Positions 52,589-60,522 of a stretch of DNA of 64,000 nt are shown in pieces. Each line of letters opens with the position of its first letter. Position 1 is the stretch's first letter. The position numbers were made by a program, and so were the translations under genes. Source of the DNA: CAZUWH01 sp964624075 (lineage in GTDB: Bacteria; Pseudomonadota; Alphaproteobacteria; Rhodospirillales; Rhodospirillaceae); NCBI GenBank assembly GCA_964624075.1, contig CAZUWH010000011.1:9720-73719 (forward strand), given 5' to 3'. Below the pieces are notes generated by a model that was not told the origin of the DNA, made no database searches, and saw only the letters and a program-made list of their open reading frames with translations.

Positions 52589-54796
52589 TCAAGCCGTCAT
52601 CGGCTTGAAAATTACTGCTCCCAAAGGAGGCATAGTCAGGGACACCGAATACTGTTGTCCATGCATGGGCACAGGTTCAGCCAGTACCGCGCCGGCGTTG
52701 CCGGCATTGCTTCCCCCATACACGGCGGCATCTGAATTGAAAATCTCCTGATACAATCCAGGCATTGGCACGCCGACGCGATAATCGTGCCGTACCATGG
52801 GGGTGAAGTTGCACACGATGGTCACGAAGTCGTTCGGATCCATGCCCCGTCGCAGATAGGACAAAGTGCTCTGATCGTGATCGTGGCAGTCAACCCACTG
52901 GAACCCCTCCCATTCGCTGTCCCGCTCATGCAAGGCAGGGGTACGACGATAAAGAGCGTTCAGATCCCGCAGACAGACGCGGGCGCCATTGTGAATCGGA
53001 TACTGCAATAGATGCCAACCCAGACTGTCGTCGTGGTTCCACTCCAAGGTCTGACCGAATTCCGATCCCATGAACAGGAGCTTTTTGCCCGGCTGCGTGT
53101 ACATGAAGGTGAAATAGAGCCGCAGGTTGGCAAATTTCTGCCATTCGTCTCCCGGCATCTTGCTGACCAGCGAGCCCTTGCCATGCACGACCTCGTCATG
53201 GGAGATGGCAAGGATGAAATTCTCGTGAAAGGCATACAGAAGTCCGAAGGTCAGATCATCGTGATGGTAGCGTCGATGTACGGGATCTTTTGATATATAC
53301 CGCAGCGTATCATGCATCCATCCCATATTCCACTTGTAGCCGAACCCAAGCCCACCAAGATAGGTGGGACGGGAAACCATCGGCCACGCTGTCGATTCCT
53401 CGGCACAGGTGAAAGCGCCAGAATGCTGCGCATAGACCATTTCGTTGACACGCTTCAGAAAGTAGATTGCCCCGAGATTCTCCTTCCCGCCATATTCATT
53501 TGGTACCCACTCTCCATGCGTGCGGCTGTAGTCGAGATAGATCATCGAGGCGACCGCATCCACACGCAAGCCATCGATATGATACTGCTCAAGCCAGAAC
53601 AAGGCACTGGACAGAAGGAAGTTCTGTACCTCTCTGCGATCATAGTTGTAGACCAGGGTTCCCCAATCGCTATGCCGTCCCTGACGGGGATCCATGTGTT
53701 CATACAGATGGGTGCCGTCGAAGAAACCGAGACCGTGGGCGTCTTCGGGAAAATGACCGGGCACCCAGTCCAGGATGACGCCGATGCCGGCTTCATGACA
53801 CTTATCGACGAAATAGCGGAAATCGTCAGGATTGCCCAGGCGACTGGTCGGTGCGAACAAGGCGATGGGCTGATAGCCCCATGATCCGACAAAGGGATGT
53901 TCGGTGACCGGCAAGAGCTCGATATGCGTGAATCCCAGATCCTTGACGTAATCCACCAGCTCCTCGGCCAGTTCCCGATAGCTCAACGAGCGGAATCCCT
54001 GTTCAGGATTACGCCGCCATGACATCAGATGCACCTCGTAGATGCTGATCGGCTTGTCGCGTGTGCTCGTCTCGGCACGGTTTTTCATCCACTCGTCATC
54101 GGCCCACTGGAACCGCGTCATGTCATAGACCCGCGAACCTGTGTGCGGCGGGATCTCGCACCAGAAAGCATACGGGTCGGCCTTCGCCGGCATCAGGTTG
54201 CCGTGGGGACCACGGATTTCGAACTTGTAATGCATGCCATCTTCGATACCGGGAATGAAGATGTCCCACACCCCGCAGGAATGATGAACGCGCATCGGGT
54301 GACGTCGGCCATCCCACTCGTTGAAGTCACCGACCACGCTGACGCGCTGCGCATTGGGAGCCCAGACAGCAAAGGCAACGCCCTTGATGCCTTCCATCTC
54401 CATTGGATGCGCGCCGAGCTTTTCATAACTGCGCAGATGCGTGCCTTCCGCCAGCAGGTGCTGATCCATTTCGCCCAGTACCTGTGGGAATCGATAGGTA
54501 TCATCGATCTCGGTCGTGCCCCCGCCCCAGAAATGCAAACGGAATCGGTATGGAAAACGATCCTTGGCTTCAGGGAACATGGCCACGAAGATGCCATGCT
54601 GGTGAATCCGCTCCATGGGCGCTAGCATCGTCCCTGCCGGATCAATGACATCAACCCGCAGAACATGAGGCTGAAACGCCCGGATGACCATCCCCTTTTC
54701 TGGTCTCGCAGAATGGATACCAAGAATGGAGAACGGATCAGCATGGTCCGAATTGACAACACTCAGAACCGCCCCGTCGATTGTTTGATAACTCAT
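52589..54796 (-). CDS. glgB: 1,4-alpha-glucan branching enzyme
   Basis: GlgB introduces alpha-1,6 branches into glycogen. The 735-residue protein has the N1 domain (DPFSILGIHSA), the CBM48 domain GVAFAVWAPNAQRVSVVGDF, and the GH13 barrel with GFTHIELLPVTEHPFVGSWG, ILDWVPGHFPEDAHGL, the nucleophile in GLRVDAVASMIYLDYSR, the acid/base in FTCAEESTAWP and ISHDEVVHGKGSL. The start at 54796 is chosen over an in-frame extension into the terminator region. Order glgB-glgX-malQ on one strand; glgC, glgA and glgP are not in the window, so synthesis genes lie elsewhere. Confidence 0.98.
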   Translation of the reverse strand: MSYQTIDGAVLSVVNSDHADPFSILGIHSARPEKGMVIRAFQPHVLRVDVIDPAGTMLAPMERIHQHGIFVAMFPEAKDRFPYRFRLHFWGGGTTEIDDTYRFPQVLGEMDQHLLAEGTHLRSYEKLGAHPMEMEGIKGVAFAVWAPNAQRVSVVGDFNEWDGRRHPMRVHHSCGVWDIFIPGIEDGMHYKFEIRGPHGNLMPAKADPYAFWCEIPPHTGSRVYDMTRFQWADDEWMKNRAETSTRDKPISIYEVHLMSWRRNPEQGFRSLSYRELAEELVDYVKDLGFTHIELLPVTEHPFVGSWGYQPIALFAPTSRLGNPDDFRYFVDKCHEAGIGVILDWVPGHFPEDAHGLGFFDGTHLYEHMDPRQGRHSDWGTLVYNYDRREVQNFLLSSALFWLEQYHIDGLRVDAVASMIYLDYSRTHGEWVPNEYGGKENLGAIYFLKRVNEMVYAQHSGAFTCAEESTAWPMVSRPTYLGGLGFGYKWNMGWMHDTLRYISKDPVHRRYHHDDLTFGLLYAFHENFILAISHDEVVHGKGSLVSKMPGDEWQKFANLRLYFTFMYTQPGKKLLFMGSEFGQTLEWNHDDSLGWHLLQYPIHNGARVCLRDLNALYRRTPALHERDSEWEGFQWVDCHDHDQSTLSYLRRGMDPNDFVTIVCNFTPMVRHDYRVGVPMPGLYQEIFNSDAAVYGGSNAGNAGAVLAEPVPMHGQQYSVSLTMPPLGAVIFKPMTA

Positions 54797-54860
54797 GATT
54801 GATGCCACCCTAATTTCTGCAGTCAGGTGATCAAGGCCTGAAACAACAAAAACACCCCCC

Positions 54861-54880
54861 CCCTCCAACCTGTTGGAGGG
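54861..54880 (-). terminator. strong hairpin between the DUF2934 gene and glgB
   Basis: CCCTCCAA / TTGGAGGG form an 8-bp perfect stem with a 4-base loop. On the minus strand it is followed by a G-run and GTTTTTGTTG; on the plus strand by CCTTGCTTTT. It would end the DUF2934 transcript before glgB and could work in both directions. Confidence 0.6.
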
Positions 54881-54997
54881 CCTTGCTTTTAGCCATCACC
54901 CAACCACTAACCCCTCTGCGCCGCCGCCATCTCACGAACAGGCCGCGCCACCCTCTTTGTCTTTCCGTCGGCTCATCCGTGCCAACGGCACGCCCCC

Positions 54998-55312
54998 TCA
55001 GACCTTTCTGGATCGTGCCTTGCGTGGTGCAGACCACGGGCCTGTGTCGGTTCTCATCTCGGCTTCAGTTTTGCTGCGGTCTTTCAGCTTTGTAGCGCTT
55101 TCAGCCGCCGCACCGCTTCCAGCACCAGACGTCGTCTGAGAAGGCAGGGAAGCACGTGCCTGCCCGGCCGCCTGTTCACCGGCAATCTGGGCTTCGGCCC
55201 TGAACCAGTATTCCATGTCGCGACCCTGCTTGCACCCCTCTGCTTCCCAGAGCTGGTAGGCACGTTCACGGATGCGCTCGATCAATTCCATTCCCATCCT
55301 GTTTGCTTCCAT
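54998..55312 (-). CDS. DUF2934 domain protein
   Basis: A 104-residue protein whose N-terminal half is the DUF2934 motif: ELIERIRERAYQLWEAEG, then GRDMEYWFRAEAQI. The C-terminal half is alanine-, serine- and lysine-rich and probably disordered. DUF2934 proteins are small, often found next to glycogen or trehalose genes in alphaproteobacteria, which fits the neighbouring glgB; no function is established. Starts at 55312, 55297 and 55291 are possible. Confidence 0.82.
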   Translation of the reverse strand: MEANRMGMELIERIRERAYQLWEAEGCKQGRDMEYWFRAEAQIAGEQAAGQARASLPSQTTSGAGSGAAAESATKLKDRSKTEAEMRTDTGPWSAPRKARSRKV

Positions 55313-55554
55313 GCTGGTGTGTCCGCGCACGCGTAGCGCGGTCGACACTTTCCTTTTTAAAATAGCCTGAAATGACGGTCAGTCTGCAAGCCCCAGTTTG
55401 CAAAACTGCCTTGCATGAAGCAGAATCGCCAGTTGCTGGAGTCTCGTAGCCACCAGTATGTGCGTTTTTTTGCCTTCTGGACGGGATTCATGACCGAATC
55501 GGGGTCTCCTGCCTTCACCATCGGAGGAAAGAAAAACCTTGACAAAAACCGGTT

Positions 55555-55830
55555 CATCGGGGGCCCTCCCCCACTCCAGGGAGGCGGGCGTGTTCCCTCC
55601 GGGGGAACGGGGGTCTTTTCCGGGGACGGGGTCCGTCGGGAGAGAATCGAGGGGGGCATGAGGCTTTTCCTCCTGGGATCTGCAAGCCCTCCCCCTTGGA
55701 TGGAGGAGGGTTGGGTGAGGGTGATGCCTCTGCCTGGACGCTGCCGGCCCCGCCGGCCAAGAAGCACGACCACCCCCCGACTCCCTCCCCCGATCCAAGG
55801 AGGGGGTCTTCCGTCCAGGGGGCGGCTTTT
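55555..55830 (+). repeat. GC-rich dispersed repeat, copy 5 (longest simple copy)
   Basis: Compared with copy 6 it has the same order of blocks: GGAACGGGGGTCTTTTCCGG, GGACGGGGTCCGTCGGGAGA, TCGAGGGGGGCATGAGGCTT, TGGACGCTGC, ACGACCACC and CCTCCCCCGATCCAAGGAGG. It carries an extra about 60 bases between the third and fourth blocks. It lies directly at the 3' end of the AsmA-like gene. Confidence 0.8.
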
Positions 55831-55839
55831 AGAAGTGCC

Positions 55840-56439
55840 CTATTGTTCTTCTTTTGGAGGGTGTTCTATTTTCCCCTGTCCTACGGCGGTACCCTGTTCG
55901 GTCGCATTGTCTTGCGTCTGCTGACCGGCCTTGAAGATCTTGAACAAATTGCGCAGGAAACCGGGCAGGATAACTGCCAACGGGTTGACCGTCATCTCGG
56001 GATTGGAAAAGGAACCCGTCATGGTGTAAGTCGCCGCAAACAGACCACCACCCTTTTCTCCGGTAATCAGGTCGCCGAGCAAAGGAAGGTTGCCAACCAG
56101 ACTGTTAACGAGGTAGATCGGAACGATCGTGCCATCTACGTCCAGCCGCGTCTCCCGCAAGAACAGCTTGCCCGCAGCGGTCAATCCCAACGAAGGACCG
56201 GATGTGTGGAAGTCCGTCAGGGACAGGATACCATCCTGGTACACGAACGGCATCTCAAGACTGATGAAACGAAGGCCCTCACCGGTCAGTGCTTCAAGAA
56301 TGCCGGTCAAGGCCGCCATCGTCAGAAGACGAGCCAGGAGAGGCGCGTTGACCAGACGGTAATGATCGACCCGTACGGTGCCCCGTAAGGTATCCGCTTC
56401 ATCAAGAACGGCATGTACCCGCATGTGTCCGCCGACCAT
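55840..56439 (-). CDS. AsmA-like protein, C-terminal segment (out of frame with its N-terminal part)
   Basis: This frame encodes the C-terminal AsmA-like domain: TLRGTVRVDHYRLVNAPLLA, LTGEGLRFISLEMPFVYQDG, ILSLTDFHTSGPSLGLTAAG, VNSLVGNLPLLGDLITGEKG and NPEMTVNPLAVILPGFLRNL, ending with a glutamine-rich tail. It continues upstream in the same frame as QVITVTSDDAGATLRAFGLF up to the C tract at 56507-56527. It is not expressed as part of the long protein unless the tract length changes; the ATG at 56439 is internal and no ribosome binding site is evident. Confidence 0.8.
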   Translation of the reverse strand: MVGGHMRVHAVLDEADTLRGTVRVDHYRLVNAPLLARLLTMAALTGILEALTGEGLRFISLEMPFVYQDGILSLTDFHTSGPSLGLTAAGKLFLRETRLDVDGTIVPIYLVNSLVGNLPLLGDLITGEKGGGLFAATYTMTGSFSNPEMTVNPLAVILPGFLRNLFKIFKAGQQTQDNATEQGTAVGQGKIEHPPKEEQ

Positions 56440-59276
56440 GTTGTTGAACAGGCCGAAGGCGCGCAGCGTGGCACCGGCATCGTCGCTGGTGACGGTGATG
56501 ACCTGCGGGGGGGGGGGGGGGGGGGGGCGGCGTCGTCGGTCGTATCGCCGCCTGCAGGGGGCACGGCGTCACTCGGCCGGGGTGCCAGGGTCGCTTTGAA
56601 GCTGCCTTTGGGGCCGAGCGAGGCGTTCAGGTGGCCATGATGCCAGCCTCCGTTTTCGCGCCGCGCCGACAACGCGACGTTGGTGAAGAATCCCTCCTCG
56701 CTTCCCCACAGCCGGGCTACGGCCACTTCCAGAATCAGGTCGGGCGCCGCCGGACCGTCGGAAGACACCGAACCAGCCGGAGAGGCTAGAAGCGGTGCTG
56801 CGTCGAAGGCGGCTCCTTGCAAATGCAAATGTACCTCCCCCCCTTGAGTCAGAGCTAGAGTCCCGGCCAGATCGGTCCGGCCAACCTGGAGACGGTCAAG
56901 GATAATCCGGTCCAACCGCCCAGCTGACGTGAATGTAACGCGCCCGGCTACGTCGGCTTCGTTGTCGGCCTGTAAGATGAAATGGGAGATGTCGTGCACC
57001 CCCCCAGAGGTGAAATGGAGGGTTGCCCTCGCCCGGGCCGGCTGACCGGGGGACTTGTACCAGCCGACACCGGCAATCTCCATTCCACCCGCCGTCAGGT
57101 CCGCTTCTGCAATCAGAGTGCCCAGACCGTCAAAGCCGACGGTTGCCGTCAGATCCGTTCGTACCGGTCCGTTCAGATAGGGAGGGATGAACGGCGGAAA
57201 GTCGAGACCGAGCGCGCGGCGCTGCGCGTTGTCGAATGAACCCCGCATCGTGTAATGGCTGCGGACGGGGGAAAGACGGCGGTTGAAAAATTCCTGCCAG
57301 TCTAGATGCACCGGGGCACCGCCGACAATCGCCCGGCTGCTGGCGTGCAGCTTCTCGTTATCGACGACAAGAGCGAGCGTACCGTGGGTCAGGTCACGGC
57401 CGGAAACGGACAGGGCAAGATCGGACAATTGAGCCTCCACCTTGACCGCAAGCCGATCCAGCGTCAGACTCTTTTTCACTGGAAAGTCTAGCAGCAGTCG
57501 GGTGACGGTCGTGCCGCGGACCTGCGCAGACGGGAGGCCAAGCGCCGTCACGTATCCCAGAGGTTCGCTGTCGACAAGCTGCAAGGCATCTTTCACCGGA
57601 CCGGCGACGGTCAAATCGATGTGACAGAACTGGTCAATTTGGTCGAGACCGGTGATCACCACCTTGCCTTTGGGGATGTGCAGGTCGTGAACCCCTCCGC
57701 TGTGCGCCGTGATCTCCAGCCGGGAAGGGTGGAAGATCACGGTTGCCGCGGCGTGACGGACCGGCGGCATGGGGGCAAGGTAGTCGATGGTGGCATCGCG
57801 GACCGTTAGCTCTCCATACAGTCCCTCCACTTTCAGCCCGGTTGCATCGGCACCGCCCAGACTGGCCGTGAAGCGGGCCTGTTCGATCAAGCCATCCCGC
57901 AGGCTGGTCCAGATCCAGGCGCGCGGGTCAGGCGCCACCCCGGCCGGCCAGTAGCGCATCAGGTCATTTAAGGGAATTGCGCGCAAGACAGCGTCGGCGG
58001 CAACGGTCAGCCGGCCTGCCGGAGAAGGGGGCGGACCGGGTTCAGGCAAGGGGGCCCTGATCCCAGGCGATGGCAGAGGCGGCAAGAGGGGAAACCGCCG
58101 TCCTTTCTTCCATTTGCTGTCTCCCAGCCCAGCGCCTGTCTGGCCAGGGCGGTCCGCCTTGTCAGACAGGATCTGTGCAGCCCCCGGCGCGGGTTCATCG
58201 GCCGCAGGGCGCGGAACGGCAGGGGGCGGCGTCCAGGTAAGAGCGGCGGCCAGTTCCAGCCGGGGTCCGCCCAGATCCAGGATGCCCTTGTCAAGCACCA
58301 GACTATGGAAATCCGGGGCGATCGTCCCCTGCAGTGTCAGGCTGTGAACATCGTAGCGGGCAGTATACGGGGACGGCAGGGTAACGACGCCAGAATCGCC
58401 AGTAATCGAGAAGCCGAGCGGATGCAGCGGTCCGTCGTGTTCAAGCCGCCCTGACAACGTGCCGGCAACGGGAAGATCGAAACCAGCCAGATCGCCCAGT
58501 AACGGAACGGCGTGTGCCAGGGCCGCCGGTCGCAGGTTGGTAAAGGCAAGCACCAGGCTCGACTGCCGTTTATGTACGGCATGACGTCCGGTCAGCGTGA
58601 CGGGGACCGGTCCGTCCGCCATCTGGACTAGCAGCCGGCTATAGGCATTGATCCCCTCCCTGTCACGAGTCAGTTCAAGGTCGATATCAGTTGCCGTCCA
58701 GGTGACACCGAGCACCTGGTCATCGATGCTGACCGTTCCGCCGGTCAGACGGATTCGTTCCAGATGACCAGTCGGATAGGCAGAATCGGACGGTGTCAGC
58801 AGCGCCTCGACAAGTCCGCCCATGAGGCTGGCGGCAGAATCCCGCTCTGCCGCTTGCGGTATGCCCTGCGCCGCGGCGCTCAGCCCTTGCAGCGTGCGGC
58901 GCAGATGCAGACGGCCATCCCGTATCTTGATGACATGGGGCGCAATCACCCCCTGCCTCAGCGCTTTCAGGCTCAGGGAGAATGACAGATCCGGCAAGGT
59001 GATGACGGGTTGACCGGTTGCTGTCCACACCTCGACATCGATAGCCCGAATGTCGAACATGTGCCGCTCTCCAGCCCAGTACAACGCGGTTCCGCCAAGC
59101 GTGAAGCGGTACGAGTCGCTGCCTGCATTCAGGGCCTCCTGGATATAAGGCGTGAGAAAATCAAGCCGGAGCGGCGCCGTGGAGATACGCCAAGCCAACA
59201 GTGGTAGGCCGAGAATCAGCAGCAGACCAAACGCACCTGAAATCTGGAAGAAATGTCTGACCGTTCCCTGAAGCAC
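56322..59276 (-). CDS. AsmA-like / DUF3971 envelope protein, N-terminal 984 residues, frame broken at a C21 tract
   Basis: A very large AsmA/YhdP-type protein anchored in the inner membrane by one N-terminal segment (GAFGLLLILGLPLLAW), with repeated beta-rich domains across the periplasm. Such proteins are thought to carry phospholipid to the outer membrane. Recognisable blocks: GGTALYWAGERHMFDIRAID, LPDLSFSLSLKALRQGVIAP, ATGLKVEGLYGELTVRDATI and LDRLQVGRTDLAGTLALTQG. After about residue 920 the reading enters a run of 21 C, giving six prolines, and then nonsense sequence to a stop at 56322. With 19 or 22 C the protein would continue to 55840, about 1145 residues. Confidence 0.85.
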   Translation of the reverse strand: MLQGTVRHFFQISGAFGLLLILGLPLLAWRISTAPLRLDFLTPYIQEALNAGSDSYRFTLGGTALYWAGERHMFDIRAIDVEVWTATGQPVITLPDLSFSLSLKALRQGVIAPHVIKIRDGRLHLRRTLQGLSAAAQGIPQAAERDSAASLMGGLVEALLTPSDSAYPTGHLERIRLTGGTVSIDDQVLGVTWTATDIDLELTRDREGINAYSRLLVQMADGPVPVTLTGRHAVHKRQSSLVLAFTNLRPAALAHAVPLLGDLAGFDLPVAGTLSGRLEHDGPLHPLGFSITGDSGVVTLPSPYTARYDVHSLTLQGTIAPDFHSLVLDKGILDLGGPRLELAAALTWTPPPAVPRPAADEPAPGAAQILSDKADRPGQTGAGLGDSKWKKGRRFPLLPPLPSPGIRAPLPEPGPPPSPAGRLTVAADAVLRAIPLNDLMRYWPAGVAPDPRAWIWTSLRDGLIEQARFTASLGGADATGLKVEGLYGELTVRDATIDYLAPMPPVRHAAATVIFHPSRLEITAHSGGVHDLHIPKGKVVITGLDQIDQFCHIDLTVAGPVKDALQLVDSEPLGYVTALGLPSAQVRGTTVTRLLLDFPVKKSLTLDRLAVKVEAQLSDLALSVSGRDLTHGTLALVVDNEKLHASSRAIVGGAPVHLDWQEFFNRRLSPVRSHYTMRGSFDNAQRRALGLDFPPFIPPYLNGPVRTDLTATVGFDGLGTLIAEADLTAGGMEIAGVGWYKSPGQPARARATLHFTSGGVHDISHFILQADNEADVAGRVTFTSAGRLDRIILDRLQVGRTDLAGTLALTQGGEVHLHLQGAAFDAAPLLASPAGSVSSDGPAAPDLILEVAVARLWGSEEGFFTNVALSARRENGGWHHGHLNASLGPKGSFKATLAPRPSDAVPPAGGDTTDDAAPPPPPPRRSSPSPATMPVPRCAPSACSTTWSADTCGYMPFLMKRIPYGAPYGSIITVWSTRLSWLVF
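56507..56527. repeat. G21 homopolymer (C21 on the coding strand) inside the AsmA-like gene
   Basis: Twenty-one consecutive G on the plus strand. In the gene (minus strand) the tract links GGDTTDDAA to QVITVTSDDA. The coding frame is continuous when the tract holds 3n+1 bases (19 or 22) and broken at 20 or 21. Such tracts change length by slipped-strand mispairing. Confidence 0.85.
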
Positions 59277-59444
59277 CTGATCTTCCTGCCCTCCCCTGTC
59301 CTTTGCAGCCCGCGCCCCGGTTCACCCCTGCTCTGTGTCCCACAGGCGGGTTCCTCCCTGTGTCTATTATAGCGTTTCCCTGGGCCAAGCCCTACCGTAA
59401 CCAGAGCCGTCCGCCTTTCTTAGGTATTTGAACCTGGAACGGTC

Positions 59445-59650
59445 AATTCTGCTCCAGGGGAACGGGGGTCTTTTTCGGGGACAGGGTCTATCGTGAAAGG
59501 ATCGAGGGGGCATGAGGCTTTTCCGTCTGGACGCTGCTTGGCCCACTAGCCAAGAGGCATGACCACCACGGGCCCCCCTCCCCCGATCCAAGGGGGAAGG
59601 GGTCTTTTCTCCAAGGGAAAGGGGGGCTTCCGTCCACGGGGAGGGCTTGA
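59445..59650 (+). repeat. GC-rich dispersed repeat, copy 6
   Basis: Block order GGAACGGGGGTCTTTTTCGG, GACAGGGTCTATCG, GGATCGAGGGGGCATGAGGC, TGGACGCTGC, GCATGACCACCACGGGCCCC, CTCCCCCGATCCAAGGGGG, matching copy 5 in the same orientation. Copies 5 and 6 flank the AsmA-like gene on both sides. Confidence 0.8.
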
Positions 59651-59731
59651 TTATGGGAATATATACTTCTATCCGATTGCCCTGGTCCTGGCGGCACACC
59701 GCCTTGACAGGGTGGGGCCATTTCCATTTTC

Positions 59732-59751
59732 TAAAGTTAAGCTTAACTTTA
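59732..59751. promoter_or_regulatory. perfect 20-bp palindrome, possible operator
   Basis: TAAAGTTAAGCTTAACTTTA is a perfect inverted repeat with no spacer, AT-rich in a GC-rich neighbourhood, about 270 bases upstream of the merR remnant. Length and symmetry fit a dimeric regulator site; which protein binds is unknown. Confidence 0.55.
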
Positions 59752-59799
59752 AGTATGGGGATGACCAGGACACGGCAAAGCCTGGCTAGACCTTCTCCT

Positions 59800-60000
59800 C
59801 GCCTGCCGCAACACGCTTAGTGTGGACGAGGCCAGAACGGGTCAAGGGTCAAGCGGATTCTGGAAGAAATGGACGGGGTGGTCGAGGTCCGCTCGGAATA
59901 GACCTACAAGACCATGATCCGTTCGGGAATCGATAGTCGGGTGGTGGCGGTCTGATGGGCAGTACGCCAACCCGGAAGAAGGACGGCTTTCACGGCGACC
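59800..60000 (+). pseudogene. possible remnant of a heavy-metal-binding (HMA) protein
   Basis: A short frame reads VKRILEEMDGVVEVRSE, stop, TYKTMIRSGIDSRVVAV, stop. This resembles the second half of an HMA metal-chaperone domain, but the CxxC motif is not visible, so the identification is weak. An HMA gene beside a MerR regulator would be a common arrangement. Confidence 0.25.
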
Positions 60001-60019
60001 GGATGGAAGGGGAAGCCAG

Positions 60020-60513
60020 ATGGCAGGGAATGAGAGCGAGGCCCCGTTACCGTTCGGCATTGGTATTGGGGAAACCGCTGCCCGACTGGGCGTGGCCCCC
60101 AGTGCTCTGCGCTATTATGAAGATATAAAACTGGTTATGCCCCCCGCATGGCAGGAGGGGCGCGCCGTTTCCGGGCCAGGGACGTCGAGCGGCTCCGGCT
60201 GATATTGGCGTTGGAAGAAGCCGGCGCCTCTCTCTCCCAGATACATGCCCTGGTCCGGGCCCGTCCGGACCATCTCACCGGCGACCAGGCCAGCCGGTGT
60301 GTTCATAGCCTCCCCATCACGCTGCACCATACCATCACGGAACGGAAACGCCAGTGCGAGGAAATGCTGGCTGCCATCACCGCCCTGGCTCCCGTCGTCA
60401 CGCGATGCCTTGACTGCTCCCGGCCCCCGACAGTCACCGGCTGTCGCAGCTGCCCGATGGCCGCGGCACTGCTGGCCGAACGGCTGATGACCTTGATATG
60501 GGAGGATTCCTGA
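60020..60513 (+). pseudogene. MerR family transcriptional regulator, frameshifted
   Basis: The first frame gives the MerR helix-turn-helix, IGETAARLGVAPSALRYYED then IKLVMPP, and runs into a stop at 60202. The second frame, from about 60148, continues with GGARRFRARDVERLRLILAL, EEAGASLSQIHALVRARP and a long dimerisation helix. It ends with a cysteine-rich tail, CLDCSRPP and CRSCPMA, whose two CxxC pairs suggest metal or redox sensing. One frame change in the C-rich stretch near 60140-60150 separates DNA-binding and sensing parts. Removing it would give an about 163-residue protein. It is convergent with glmS. Confidence 0.75.
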
Positions 60514-60522
60514 CGGTTCCAG

